Program-made: the position numbers and the translations under genes
In this document: one piece after another, positions 5,709 through 12,519 of the stretch
Position numbering within the stretch: the stretch's first letter is position 1
Layout of the letters: every line of letters starts with the position of its first letter
From: Candidatus Bathyarchaeota archaeon B26-1
Lineage (GTDB): Archaea > Thermoproteota > Bathyarchaeia > Bathyarchaeales > B26-1
Reading direction: 5' to 3'
Length of the DNA: 12,519 bases
Assembly: GCA_001593925.1 (NCBI GenBank)
Contig: LUCD01000066.1
Coordinates: forward strand, 1 to 12,519
The notes under the pieces: model-generated
The model's database searches: none
The model's input: only the letters and a program-made list of their open reading frames with translations
What the model was told of the DNA's origin: nothing

Positions 5709-6506
5709 GTGGTCAGTGAAGTAGCCTTGATAGGAGACGTAGAACGTCATCTACTAAACAAGATCGAAGAGGAAGGAGCGATCCACATAGCCCTAATCGA
5801 CCCTGAAGACGTCACCCCCAAGTTGGCGTCCACCATAGCTGAAGAAGCCGAAGGATGCCAGTCCTCAGCTATAATGATTGGAGGAACAACGTTAGTCTCG
5901 ACGATGCACCTAGACAACGTCGTGAAGGCTGTAAAAAGCGCCGTGAAGATACCGGTCATACTCTTCCCCAACAACATAACGGGGATAAGCAGATACGCGG
6001 ACGCAATCTGGTTCATGTCGCTCCTAAACTCTTCAGACCCGTACTTTATAGCTGGAGCCCAAGTCCTCGGCGCCCCCCTAGTGAAGAAGTTCGGCCTCGA
6101 ACCCATACCTATGGGATACATAATAGTCGGGGAGGCCGGAGCGGTCGGCGTCATCGGCCGAGCCTGCCCAATACCACACAACAAACCTGAACTCGCGGTC
6201 GCTTACGCCCTAGCCGCCCAGTACTTAGGGATGAGGTTCATATATTTGGAGGCGGGTTCAGGTGCTAAACGGCCGGTCTCTAAGGAGATGATCAGAGCCG
6301 TCAAAGCCGTTCTAGAGGTTCCCCTAATAGTCGGCGGAGGCATAAGGACAAGCCAACACGCAGAGGACGCCGTAGCCGCAGGCTCCGACATAATCGTGAC
6401 CGGAACCCTGCTGGAGGAGAGCTCCTCCAGAGAAGAGGTGAGAGAGAGGATCAAGAAGATAATAGAAGGTATAAAAGAAGGAGTTAACAGAAGATATAAG
6501 CGTTAA
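5709..6506 (+). CDS. Geranylgeranylglyceryl phosphate synthase (group II type)
   Basis: The enzyme joins geranylgeranyl diphosphate to sn-glycerol 1-phosphate, forming the first ether bond of archaeal membrane lipids. The 265-residue product is a TIM-barrel of the PcrB/GGGPS family. Visible motifs are HIALIDPED (26-34, with the Mg/diphosphate-binding Asp31), IMIGGTTLVS (55-64), VILFPNNITGIS (83-94), SLLNSSDPYFIAGAQ (104-118), the phosphate-binding YLEAGSGA (179-186), VGGGIR (208-213) and VTGTLLEE (230-237). The middle loop NSSDPYFIAGAQ and the IGRACPIPHNKPELA segment (149-163) point to the group II subfamily. GTG 5709 is taken as start; TTG 5727 is in frame and would still keep the whole barrel. 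The final positively charged tail is unremarkable. Confidence 0.93.
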   Translation: MVSEVALIGDVERHLLNKIEEEGAIHIALIDPEDVTPKLASTIAEEAEGCQSSAIMIGGTTLVSTMHLDNVVKAVKSAVKIPVILFPNNITGISRYADAIWFMSLLNSSDPYFIAGAQVLGAPLVKKFGLEPIPMGYIIVGEAGAVGVIGRACPIPHNKPELAVAYALAAQYLGMRFIYLEAGSGAKRPVSKEMIRAVKAVLEVPLIVGGGIRTSQHAEDAVAAGSDIIVTGTLLEESSSREEVRERIKKIIEGIKEGVNRRYKR

Positions 6507-6530
6507 CCCCGGTCTGGTGGGAGAGAAGAC

Positions 6531-6842
6531 TTGACCGCGTTCGAGAATTACTTCAGGGCCCTCAAGAAAGTTTTAGAGATGGAGGAAGCCTTCGATATAT
6601 GGCCTGACTTCGAACCCCAATACGACGAGAAAGAGTTTTGGTGGGAGACTCTAAGAGGCCTAGGAGAGTCGCTTATACTCAACTGCGGAAGATGCGACGG
6701 CCCCTCAGACCTAAGGAATAAACGCTGCGAAGAATGCGTAAGGAAGAGGGAGCAGATCGCAAAGGAGACCTACCAAAGAGTCATGGGACGCCCCATAGAG
6801 AAATGGTCAACGATAATGCTCTGCCGCCTCTGGCAGAAGTAG
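6531..6842 (+). CDS. Small uncharacterised protein with two CxxC pairs
   Basis: The 103-residue product is not recognised. The N-terminal half is acidic and aromatic (AFDIWPDFEPQYDEKEFWWE, 20-39). It is followed by NCGRC (51-55; Cys52 and Cys55) and RCEECVRKRE (65-74; Cys66 and Cys69), a layout fitting one zinc knuckle or treble clef; Cys98 near the end is unpaired. The C-terminal part is basic and probably helical. There is no signal peptide or membrane helix. The start is TTG at 6531 with GGTGG at 6516-6520 ten bases upstream. It sits 24 bases after GGGPS and 82 before the PolD large subunit, in the same direction, so it may be co-transcribed with GGGPS. A nucleic-acid or partner-binding role is only a guess from the cysteine pattern. 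Confidence 0.75.
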   Translation: MTAFENYFRALKKVLEMEEAFDIWPDFEPQYDEKEFWWETLRGLGESLILNCGRCDGPSDLRNKRCEECVRKREQIAKETYQRVMGRPIEKWSTIMLCRLWQK

Positions 6843-6895
6843 ACCACACCAAACTTTTCCGTCCACGGACCACTTAGCGGCCCCCGGTCTAGGAA

Positions 6896-6914
6896 AGGAG
6901 GGAGAACCCTTCCT
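6896..6914 (+). promoter_or_regulatory. Shine-Dalgarno-like sequence inside a hairpin upstream of the PolD large subunit
   Basis: AGGAGGG (6896-6902) can pair with CCCTTCCT (6907-6914) across an AGAA loop with one bulged T. The GGAGG inside it is the only strong ribosome-binding sequence before the polD start, yet it lies 22 bases from the ATG, too far for direct use. No in-frame ATG, GTG or TTG lies between. Folding would hide the site and shorten the path to the ATG. Confidence 0.4.
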
Positions 6915-6924
6915 AAACGAGAAG

Positions 6925-9900
6925 ATGAGCCCCGAGTATAAGGAGTACATATCGCACCTAGAAGAATCCCTGAACAGGCTCTACGAGATCGCCAAGGAAG
7001 CCAGAGCTAAAGGTCTCGACCCAGAGTTTCAGCCGGAAGTCCGCGTTGCAACGGACCTAGCAGGGCTCGTCGAGAGCTTCATAGGGCCCCCGGGAGTCGC
7101 GGAGAGAATAAGAGAACTGAGCAACATCATGCCTCGGGAGGAGATGGCCTTCAAGATAGCCGAGGAGATAGTCTACGGAAGGTTTGGGCACTTGGAAGAG
7201 GAGGCGGCGGCTGAACAAGCCATCCGAACGGCCCTCGCGATACTGACCGAAGGCGTGACCGCCGCCGTATACCTAGAAGGCATAACGAGAGTAAAGATCA
7301 AGAAGAACCCGGACGGCTCTAGGTATTTAGCGGTCTACTTGGCCGGCCCAATCCGTTCAGCTGGGGGAACCGAGACCGCTCTAACGCCGGTTATAGCCGA
7401 CTTCGTAAGGAAGATACTCGGCCTAGACCGTTACAAGCCGACTGAGGAGGAGATCGGCCGCTTCGTGGAGGAGCTGAGGCTCTACGAGAGGGAAGTAGCC
7501 CGCTTCCAATACCACGTCTCAGACGAGGAGGTTAGGAGAGCCATCCGAAACCTCCCGGTAGAAATAACCGGAATCCAGTCGGACCCCGTTGAGGTCTCCT
7601 CTTACAGGAACCTCCCCCGTATAGAGACGAATAGGGTTCGTGGAGGAGCCCTGAGAGTAGTAAACGACGGCCTGATAGGCCGGTCTGCCAAGGTTCTAGC
7701 GATAGTTGAGGACCTAAAGATAGAGGGTTGGACATGGCTCAAAAACGTAAGGAAGACCTCAAAGAAGAACTCCAGCTTCATGGAGGACGTCCCAGCCGGC
7801 CGTCCGATCCTCTCCTTCCCCTCAAAGAGGGGGGGCTTCAGACTGCGGTACGGGAGGTCTCGAAACACCGGGCTCGCGGCCTTAGGCGTCCACCCCCTAA
7901 CTATGGAGGTTCTCCAAAACTTTCTAGCAGGCGGAACTCAGATCAAGGTGGAAGCCCCCGGGAAGGCGGGTGTCGTGCTCCCAGTCGACTCCATAGAACC
8001 CCCGGTCGTGAGGTTAACCGACGGCTCAGTCGTCCGAGTCACCGAGAAGAACATAAAACAATTGAAGAGGAAAATTGATAAAATCCTATTCTTGGGAGAC
8101 CTCTTAATCAGCTATGGAGACTTCTTGTACAGCAATAAACGGCTTCTCCCCTCAGGCTTCACGGAGGAGTGGTGGCGGGAGGAACTCAAAGCCTCCATAG
8201 CCCTGAACTTTGGGGACAGCGTGGAGAAGGCGGCGGAGGCCGCAGGCTTGCCAAGCAGGATGTTACGCTCCTTCCTTGAAGACCCCTTCAAGAATAAGCC
8301 CGAAGCATCCGTAGCCTTCAAGATAAGCCTCCGATTGAAGGTTCCCCTCCACCCCTCCTACACGTACTTCTGGTCGAGCATCTCCACCCCGGACCTGAAA
8401 GCCCTGAGAAGATGGCTTCTGGACTCCAACCGTAAAGTTGAAGGGGGGAAGACCGTAGAGTTCAGGGGGAGGATCGACCTTAAAGTTAAGGCGATCCTCG
8501 AAACTCTATGTGTGCCGCACAAGGTTCTAGAAGGCGGAGAAATCCTAATCGAGAACGATGAAGCCTACGTTCTAGCCTCAACCCTCAGCGTCGACAACCC
8601 AGACTTGGAGATAGACGAATCCTTAGGAGTCATAGAGAACCTAAACCGTCTAAGCGGGGTTCCGATAAGGGATAAGGCTCCGACGTTCATAGGCGCCCGG
8701 GTCGGCCGACCTGAAGCGGCTAAGAGGAGAGAGATGAAGCCTTTAGTCCACGTTCTCTTTCCGGTGAAGCTGAGTGGAGGCCCCCAAAGAAACCTCATGG
8801 AGGCCTCCAAGAAAAAGATGATAACTGTTGAGATTGCTAAGAGGAAGTGCCCTAACTGCGGAGCCTTAACATTCAAAGCTGCGTGTCCAAACTGCGGGTT
8901 GAGAACGGTCCCCCAGAAGGTTTGTCCAAGATGCGGAAGAACCCTTAAGGACGAGACCTGCCCGACATGCAAGGTTCAAGCCGTGAACTACGCAGAGCAA
9001 ACGATCCCCATAAAGAGGCTGGTAGACGAAGCCTGCGAGAAGGTCGGATTCAAACCTAAAAGCCTCAAGGGAGTAAGAGGCTTAACGAATAAGACTAAGA
9101 CCCCTGAATCCATAGAGAAAGGGGTCTTAAGGGCGAAGTACGGCCTCTCAGTCTATAAGGATGGAACAGTCCGGTTCGACGCTACGAACGCTCCTCTAAC
9201 ACACTTCAAACCTTCGGAGATAAGGGTCTCCGTCGAGAAGCTGAGGGAACTCGGTTACACCCACGACTACATGGGAAACCCCTTAAAGAGCCCGGAGCAA
9301 ATCTGCGAGCTCAAAATCCAAGACGTGATAATCCCGGAGGACAGCGTGGAGTACCTCATGAAGGTGGCGAACTTCGTAGACGAACTCCTAGTGAAGGTTT
9401 ACGGGCTTAAACCTTTCTACAACGTTAAGAGCCCTAAAGACCTCGTCGGCCACCTCATTATAGGTTTAGCGCCTCACACCTGCGCTGGCATACTCGGACG
9501 TATAATAGGGTTCACGAGGCTTAAGGTCTGTTTTGCGCATCCTCTCTGGCACTCGGCGAAGCGCAGGGACTGCGACGGAGACGAGGACAGCATAATGCTC
9601 GCCTTAGACGCCCTCATAAACTTCTCAGAGACCTACCTCCCAGCCCAGATAGGGGGAATAATGGACTCACCCCTCTTCATAATAAAGACTATAAACCCCA
9701 GGGAGGTTCAGAGGCAAGCCCACGAGATAGACGTAGCAGAAAAGTATCCCCTGATCTTCTACGAAAAGACTTGGAGTAGGGCATCCCCAAGGGAGCTCAA
9801 CGGCCTCATAGACCTTGTGAGACACAGATTCAACAGTGAAGCCCAATTCCAAGGCTTAAAGTACACCACCCCAACCTCAGACATAAACTCTGGAAACCGA

Positions 9901-10335
9901 GAGAGCCTCTATAAAACTCTCAAGAAGATGTCCGAGAAGCTCGAAGCTCAGCTCAGGCTCGCCGAGAAGATAGACGCCGTCGACGCTAGAGAAGTAGCCC
10001 GCATAGTCCTCGACACACACTTCATACGGGACATAGCTGGAAACTTGAGGGCCTTCACAACCCAGAGCTTCAGATGTAAACGTTGCAACAGACGCTTCAG
10101 GAGGATACCCCTCCAAGGTGTCTGCCCAAGATGCGGAGGCGAGATAACCCTAACCGTCCACAGGGGAGGAATCGAGAAGTACCTAAAGAACGCTCGCACG
10201 CTCACGGAACGCTACAGGCTTCCGAAGTATTACGCCCAGAGAATCTCCCTTATGGAGGAGGAGATAAGATCCCTCTTCGAGGCCGGGAAGGAGGCTAAGC
10301 AAGTCAGCCTCTCCAAGTTCATGGCTCAGTCGTAG
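6925..10335 (+). CDS. polC: DNA polymerase II (PolD) large subunit DP2
   Basis: This is the catalytic subunit of the archaeal D-family replicative polymerase, which works with the DP1 exonuclease subunit (not in this window) and the PCNA clamp. Its 1136 residues are full length and intein-free, although the catalytic motif is a known intein site in this family. The N-terminal region carries LAGPIRSAGGTETAL. The double-psi beta-barrel active site is AKRRDCDGDEDS (878-889), with Asp884 and Asp886 the expected metal ligands. Two zinc ribbons lie at Cys642/645/654/657 and Cys667/670/679/682, and a third near the C-terminus at Cys1051/1054/1067/1070. The end KQVSLSKFM (1125-1133) is a PIP-box-like clamp-binding motif. 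Asp882 stands where I recall Asn in Thermococcales. The ATG at 6925 is the only reasonable start. The gene is convergent with the glycosidase gene, with only 14 bases between them. Confidence 0.97.
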   Translation: MSPEYKEYISHLEESLNRLYEIAKEARAKGLDPEFQPEVRVATDLAGLVESFIGPPGVAERIRELSNIMPREEMAFKIAEEIVYGRFGHLEEEAAAEQAIRTALAILTEGVTAAVYLEGITRVKIKKNPDGSRYLAVYLAGPIRSAGGTETALTPVIADFVRKILGLDRYKPTEEEIGRFVEELRLYEREVARFQYHVSDEEVRRAIRNLPVEITGIQSDPVEVSSYRNLPRIETNRVRGGALRVVNDGLIGRSAKVLAIVEDLKIEGWTWLKNVRKTSKKNSSFMEDVPAGRPILSFPSKRGGFRLRYGRSRNTGLAALGVHPLTMEVLQNFLAGGTQIKVEAPGKAGVVLPVDSIEPPVVRLTDGSVVRVTEKNIKQLKRKIDKILFLGDLLISYGDFLYSNKRLLPSGFTEEWWREELKASIALNFGDSVEKAAEAAGLPSRMLRSFLEDPFKNKPEASVAFKISLRLKVPLHPSYTYFWSSISTPDLKALRRWLLDSNRKVEGGKTVEFRGRIDLKVKAILETLCVPHKVLEGGEILIENDEAYVLASTLSVDNPDLEIDESLGVIENLNRLSGVPIRDKAPTFIGARVGRPEAAKRREMKPLVHVLFPVKLSGGPQRNLMEASKKKMITVEIAKRKCPNCGALTFKAACPNCGLRTVPQKVCPRCGRTLKDETCPTCKVQAVNYAEQTIPIKRLVDEACEKVGFKPKSLKGVRGLTNKTKTPESIEKGVLRAKYGLSVYKDGTVRFDATNAPLTHFKPSEIRVSVEKLRELGYTHDYMGNPLKSPEQICELKIQDVIIPEDSVEYLMKVANFVDELLVKVYGLKPFYNVKSPKDLVGHLIIGLAPHTCAGILGRIIGFTRLKVCFAHPLWHSAKRRDCDGDEDSIMLALDALINFSETYLPAQIGGIMDSPLFIIKTINPREVQRQAHEIDVAEKYPLIFYEKTWSRASPRELNGLIDLVRHRFNSEAQFQGLKYTTPTSDINSGNRESLYKTLKKMSEKLEAQLRLAEKIDAVDAREVARIVLDTHFIRDIAGNLRAFTTQSFRCKRCNRRFRRIPLQGVCPRCGGEITLTVHRGGIEKYLKNARTLTERYRLPKYYAQRISLMEEEIRSLFEAGKEAKQVSLSKFMAQS

Positions 10336-10349
10336 GCTTTTAAGAGGTT

Positions 10350-12368
10350 CTACTCGACGGCGACGACTTCGTAAACATCTATCCTCGGCACCGTGAAGGC
10401 TACTCCCTCCTTCGTCATCGTGAAGGGAAGCCTCCTATCCAGTCTCAGAGCCCTCACCTCTCGAACGGAGGTCACTCCGTGGAGTTTGACCTCCAAGTCG
10501 GATACGGGTATGATGTTCTCGAAAGGCCTGCTCATCTCCCCTGTAAAGTTGACGAAGTGCATCACGAAGGCGTCTCCACGCCTCCTAACCGTTACCTCTA
10601 AGGTCTGCGGGGCGCCTCTCAACTCCACGAAGTCGGCCTCCCCCTTCAAGCGAACGGCGTTAGACAAGAGAAGCCTGTACTCCTTCAATCTATAGGTCCA
10701 GTAACCCGCGTCGAAGGCTCCAGCCATGTACGTAAAGAGCCCTTCTCCCCGTTTCTTCACGGTTACCGCTGGATGCTTACTCAGCGGCTGAAGGTCCACA
10801 TACCTTCCGGGCGCCCTCTCCCTGAAGGTGGCGACAGCCTCGACGTCTTCGGTGAGATAGGACGCCGCTCCGAAGGTTGGGGCCGGAATATCGTCCGGTT
10901 CTATGCCTTCCAAGAGCGGATGAGGCTTCTTCAAGGCCACGTAATCCCACTTAAAGGGCCCCAAAACTTTCCCGGCGAACCTAACCCCGAACTCTTCACC
11001 CAACGCGTAATCTTCTCTCTTAATTCCATAGTCGTTGTACAAGGACGTCTCGAAGGTGGCTACAACGTTGCCTCCGTCCTCAGCGAACCTCTTAAGGTTC
11101 ACGGCTTCCTCGTCAGAGATGCAGGCTATGTTAGGCAACACCACGACATGGTACTTCTCCGGAACCCCTTCCTTAAGGGTGAGGTCGTCGATCACGTCGA
11201 AGGGTACGTGGGACCTCAACAGAGCCTCGTAGAAGCCTGAGAAGGCGTCGGAGAAGTTCCTCAGAACCTCGGCTCTACTCACCTTCGAGCCTGGAGGGAG
11301 GAAGTCTATCTCTGGAACCTCCGAGCCGTAGAAGTCAGCAGTCTTGCTGGACCAGACTAGGCCCACCTTGGCGGCTGACACCGTACCCTCATAGTAATCC
11401 TCGTGCTCCTCCAGAAACCTCATCATCTCCGCGGCCGCCTCAACATTTCCCTGGATGGAGTACCATGGGTTAGCGCCATTGGCAACCGTGTCGGCTATAA
11501 GGACGCGGACCTCGTTCTCGGCTAGGGGATACTTGTCCCAAGGCTTGTGGTCGCCCGCGATGAAGATCACTGTGGGTATACCCCCGCTCTGGGTCTCCAG
11601 CATCTTGGCGGTGGCGCCGGCCTTCCAGTACGGCACATCGCTTGGACGCGTGTAAAAGACGAAGCCTCCTTCGGCCCCAAGCAGGTGCTGATGCTTGGAC
11701 AGCCTCCTGTTGTCCCTAGCGTTAGGCCAAGCCGGCCAAAGCCCGCTAGCGTTCATGTAGATTATGGCTTCCGGATTAACCTCCTCCAAGGCTCTCCTTG
11801 AGTCCCTCAGAAACTCGGCTATCGAGTCGTACCTGAACTCCAAGAACTTTACCCATAAAGGGTCTCCCCAACTCTCCCACTTTGGCAAGTCTTCGCCGTA
11901 CCTCACTCTAAATTTCTCTCTGCAGTGTTCGCAGTAGCACGCTCCGGGGTAATAGCACGGCCCGTCGAGGAAGACCCCGTCGATGTCGAAGGAGCCCACA
12001 ACCTTCCTGATGTGATTGAAGGCCCACTCCCTGTAGGGGGAGTTCACGCAGGGCCCAACCCTGAAACCGTAGAGGTTGTTGATCATGCTTCCGTCGGGTC
12101 TCCGCTGTATCCAGTCAGGATGCTCCTCCGCAAATGAGGGAGGATGTGCATGAACGTTGAAGTAGACGAGTACCCTAAAGTCGGCTTTACGTGCCTCCTC
12201 AAGGTATCTCCGGAAGAAGTCGCTGTCTTCAGGGAGGCTTATATGTTCAGCGTTAAACCCTAGGCTCCTCTTTATCCTAACGATTTCAGCCGGGTCCCTC
12301 ACCTTATCCTTGTAAGGAAAGCCCGAGATGAAGCGTAAAGGTTTCTCCCACCACTTCCGCGTTCTCAA
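10350..12368 (-). CDS. Glycoside hydrolase-like protein, GH42/GH151-related, with trimerisation-type domain
   Basis: The 672-residue product has an N-terminal (beta/alpha)8-barrel (about 1-330), a flavodoxin-like middle domain resembling the GH42 beta-galactosidase trimerisation domain (about 333-570), and a beta-rich C-terminal domain (580-672). Barrel signatures are LVYFNVHAHPPSFAEEHPDW (67-86), DIDGVFLDGPCYYPG (128-142), CYCEHCREKF (144-153), AIIYMNASGLWP (201-212) and GANPWYSIQG (298-307). The pattern recalls the hypothetical glycosyl hydrolase 6 group that includes GH151 alpha-fucosidases; the substrate is not settled by sequence. Cys107, Cys144, Cys146 and Cys149 match the spacing of the GH42 zinc site. 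No signal peptide is seen, so it is probably cytoplasmic and acts on imported oligosaccharides. The start is TTG with GGGGGAT nine bases upstream. Base use looks like its neighbours. Confidence 0.85.
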   Translation of the reverse strand: MRTRKWWEKPLRFISGFPYKDKVRDPAEIVRIKRSLGFNAEHISLPEDSDFFRRYLEEARKADFRVLVYFNVHAHPPSFAEEHPDWIQRRPDGSMINNLYGFRVGPCVNSPYREWAFNHIRKVVGSFDIDGVFLDGPCYYPGACYCEHCREKFRVRYGEDLPKWESWGDPLWVKFLEFRYDSIAEFLRDSRRALEEVNPEAIIYMNASGLWPAWPNARDNRRLSKHQHLLGAEGGFVFYTRPSDVPYWKAGATAKMLETQSGGIPTVIFIAGDHKPWDKYPLAENEVRVLIADTVANGANPWYSIQGNVEAAAEMMRFLEEHEDYYEGTVSAAKVGLVWSSKTADFYGSEVPEIDFLPPGSKVSRAEVLRNFSDAFSGFYEALLRSHVPFDVIDDLTLKEGVPEKYHVVVLPNIACISDEEAVNLKRFAEDGGNVVATFETSLYNDYGIKREDYALGEEFGVRFAGKVLGPFKWDYVALKKPHPLLEGIEPDDIPAPTFGAASYLTEDVEAVATFRERAPGRYVDLQPLSKHPAVTVKKRGEGLFTYMAGAFDAGYWTYRLKEYRLLLSNAVRLKGEADFVELRGAPQTLEVTVRRRGDAFVMHFVNFTGEMSRPFENIIPVSDLEVKLHGVTSVREVRALRLDRRLPFTMTKEGVAFTVPRIDVYEVVAVE

Positions 12369-12404
12369 GTTTGAGATATCCCCCTTTACTCTGTTAAGAC
12401 GGTC

Positions 12405-12414
12405 AATTAATAAG
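12405..12414 (-). promoter_or_regulatory. Promoter (TATA box) of the glycoside hydrolase gene
   Basis: On the minus strand CTTATTAATT is preceded by a purine-rich GTAAGG that fits a BRE. A start about 26 bases downstream falls near 12384, giving a leader of some 16 bases that contains the GGGGGAT ribosome-binding site. The spacing is self-consistent. Confidence 0.55.
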
Positions 12415-12474
12415 CCTTACATGACGAGAAAAGATGTTCTCTACGACCGTTTGCTCCACAGTCCCTGAACAAAC

Positions 12475-12483
12475 CTTATATTT
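12475..12483 (+). promoter_or_regulatory. Promoter (TATA box) of the gene starting at 12506
   Basis: CTTATATTT is a strong archaeal TATA match after AAAC. Start-site spacing predicts transcription beginning around 12503-12505, making the mRNA nearly leaderless. The palindrome at 12481-12495 overlaps its downstream edge. Confidence 0.5.
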
Positions 12484-12495
12484 CTCTGAGAGAAA
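12481..12495. promoter_or_regulatory. Perfect 7-bp-arm palindrome overlapping a TATA box, candidate operator
   Basis: TTTCTCT (12481-12487) and AGAGAAA (12489-12495) are exact reverse complements around a single G. The repeat sits between the TATA box and the start codon at 12506, a position where a bound repressor would block transcription. A looser pair, GAGAA (12426-12430) and TTCTC (12437-12441), lies upstream in the same gap between the two divergent genes. Confidence 0.4.
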
Positions 12496-12505
12496 AGAGG
12501 TAACG

Positions 12506-12519
12506 ATGGAGACCTCCGG
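12506..12519 (+). CDS. Start of a further gene, running off the right edge (product unknown)
   Basis: ATG at 12506 opens a frame reading Met-Glu-Thr-Ser before the window ends. GAGGT (12497-12501) is a fair ribosome-binding site four to five bases away and a TATA box lies at the right distance upstream. Too little is present to identify the product. It is divergent from the glycosidase gene. Confidence 0.4.

Noticed and set aside
5692..5730. GCCGTGCTAGGTTAGGTGGTC resembles the 5' end of archaeal SRP (7S) RNA, attractive because ftsY is nearby.
   Set aside because: The GGGPS reading frame begins inside it, and the conserved SRP domain IV sequence (GGAAGGAAGCA-like) is not found downstream, so the match is short and probably chance.
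7728..8078. A 116-codon frame inside the PolD large-subunit gene.
   Set aside because: It is Pro/Arg-rich without protein-like features and lies wholly within a strongly conserved gene in another frame.
10393..12137. Several plus-strand frames (66-155 codons) opposite the glycosidase gene.
   Set aside because: The minus-strand product is a full-length recognisable enzyme; the opposite frames show no domain pattern.

Overview
The window is archaeal. It carries a conserved archaeal translation and RNA-processing cluster (RNase P protein 4, a YhbY-type RNA-binding protein, S19e, PDCD5-type protein, L39e, L31e, aIF6, LX/L18a, prefoldin alpha, FtsY). It also has the first ether-lipid enzyme (geranylgeranylglyceryl phosphate synthase) and the large subunit of the archaeal replicase PolD. 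PolD argues against a typical Thermoprotei crenarchaeote; Euryarchaeota and deep TACK groups (Bathyarchaeia, Korarchaeota and similar) remain possible. Frequent GTG/TTG starts, tightly packed genes and charge-rich proteins suggest a thermophile, but this is inference and no lineage is named.

Layout. 1-473 (minus): an ArsR-type winged-helix regulator running off the left edge. 486-603: a divergent intergenic region with a near-perfect 13-bp-arm inverted repeat. 604-4866 (plus): ten co-directional genes, several overlapping, evidently one operon from rnp4 to ftsY. 4867-5708: a multi-spanning membrane-protein gene of unknown family that appears broken by a frameshift, then a short non-coding stretch. 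5709-6506: GGGPS. 6531-6842: a small unrecognised protein with two CxxC pairs. 6925-10335: PolD large subunit (DP2), whose Shine-Dalgarno-like sequence lies inside a predicted hairpin. 10350-12368 (minus): a GH42-like glycoside hydrolase, convergent with polD, with its own promoter. The last bases hold a promoter, a palindrome and the first codons of a further plus-strand gene.

How the genes fit together. The first operon combines tRNA 5'-end maturation (rnp4), ribosome assembly and subunit control (YhbY-type protein, S19e, L31e, L39e, LX, aIF6), nascent-protein folding (prefoldin) and co-translational membrane targeting (FtsY). GGGPS and PolD are separate housekeeping functions. The hydrolase is the only clear accessory gene. 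No mobile element, CRISPR array, tRNA or rRNA is visible. The points most worth a second look are the operator-like repeat, the frameshifted membrane gene, the Glu-rich L31e N-terminus, the polD leader hairpin, and the hydrolase, which keeps a GH42-type cysteine cluster but seems to have Asp where GH42 has its acid/base Glu.
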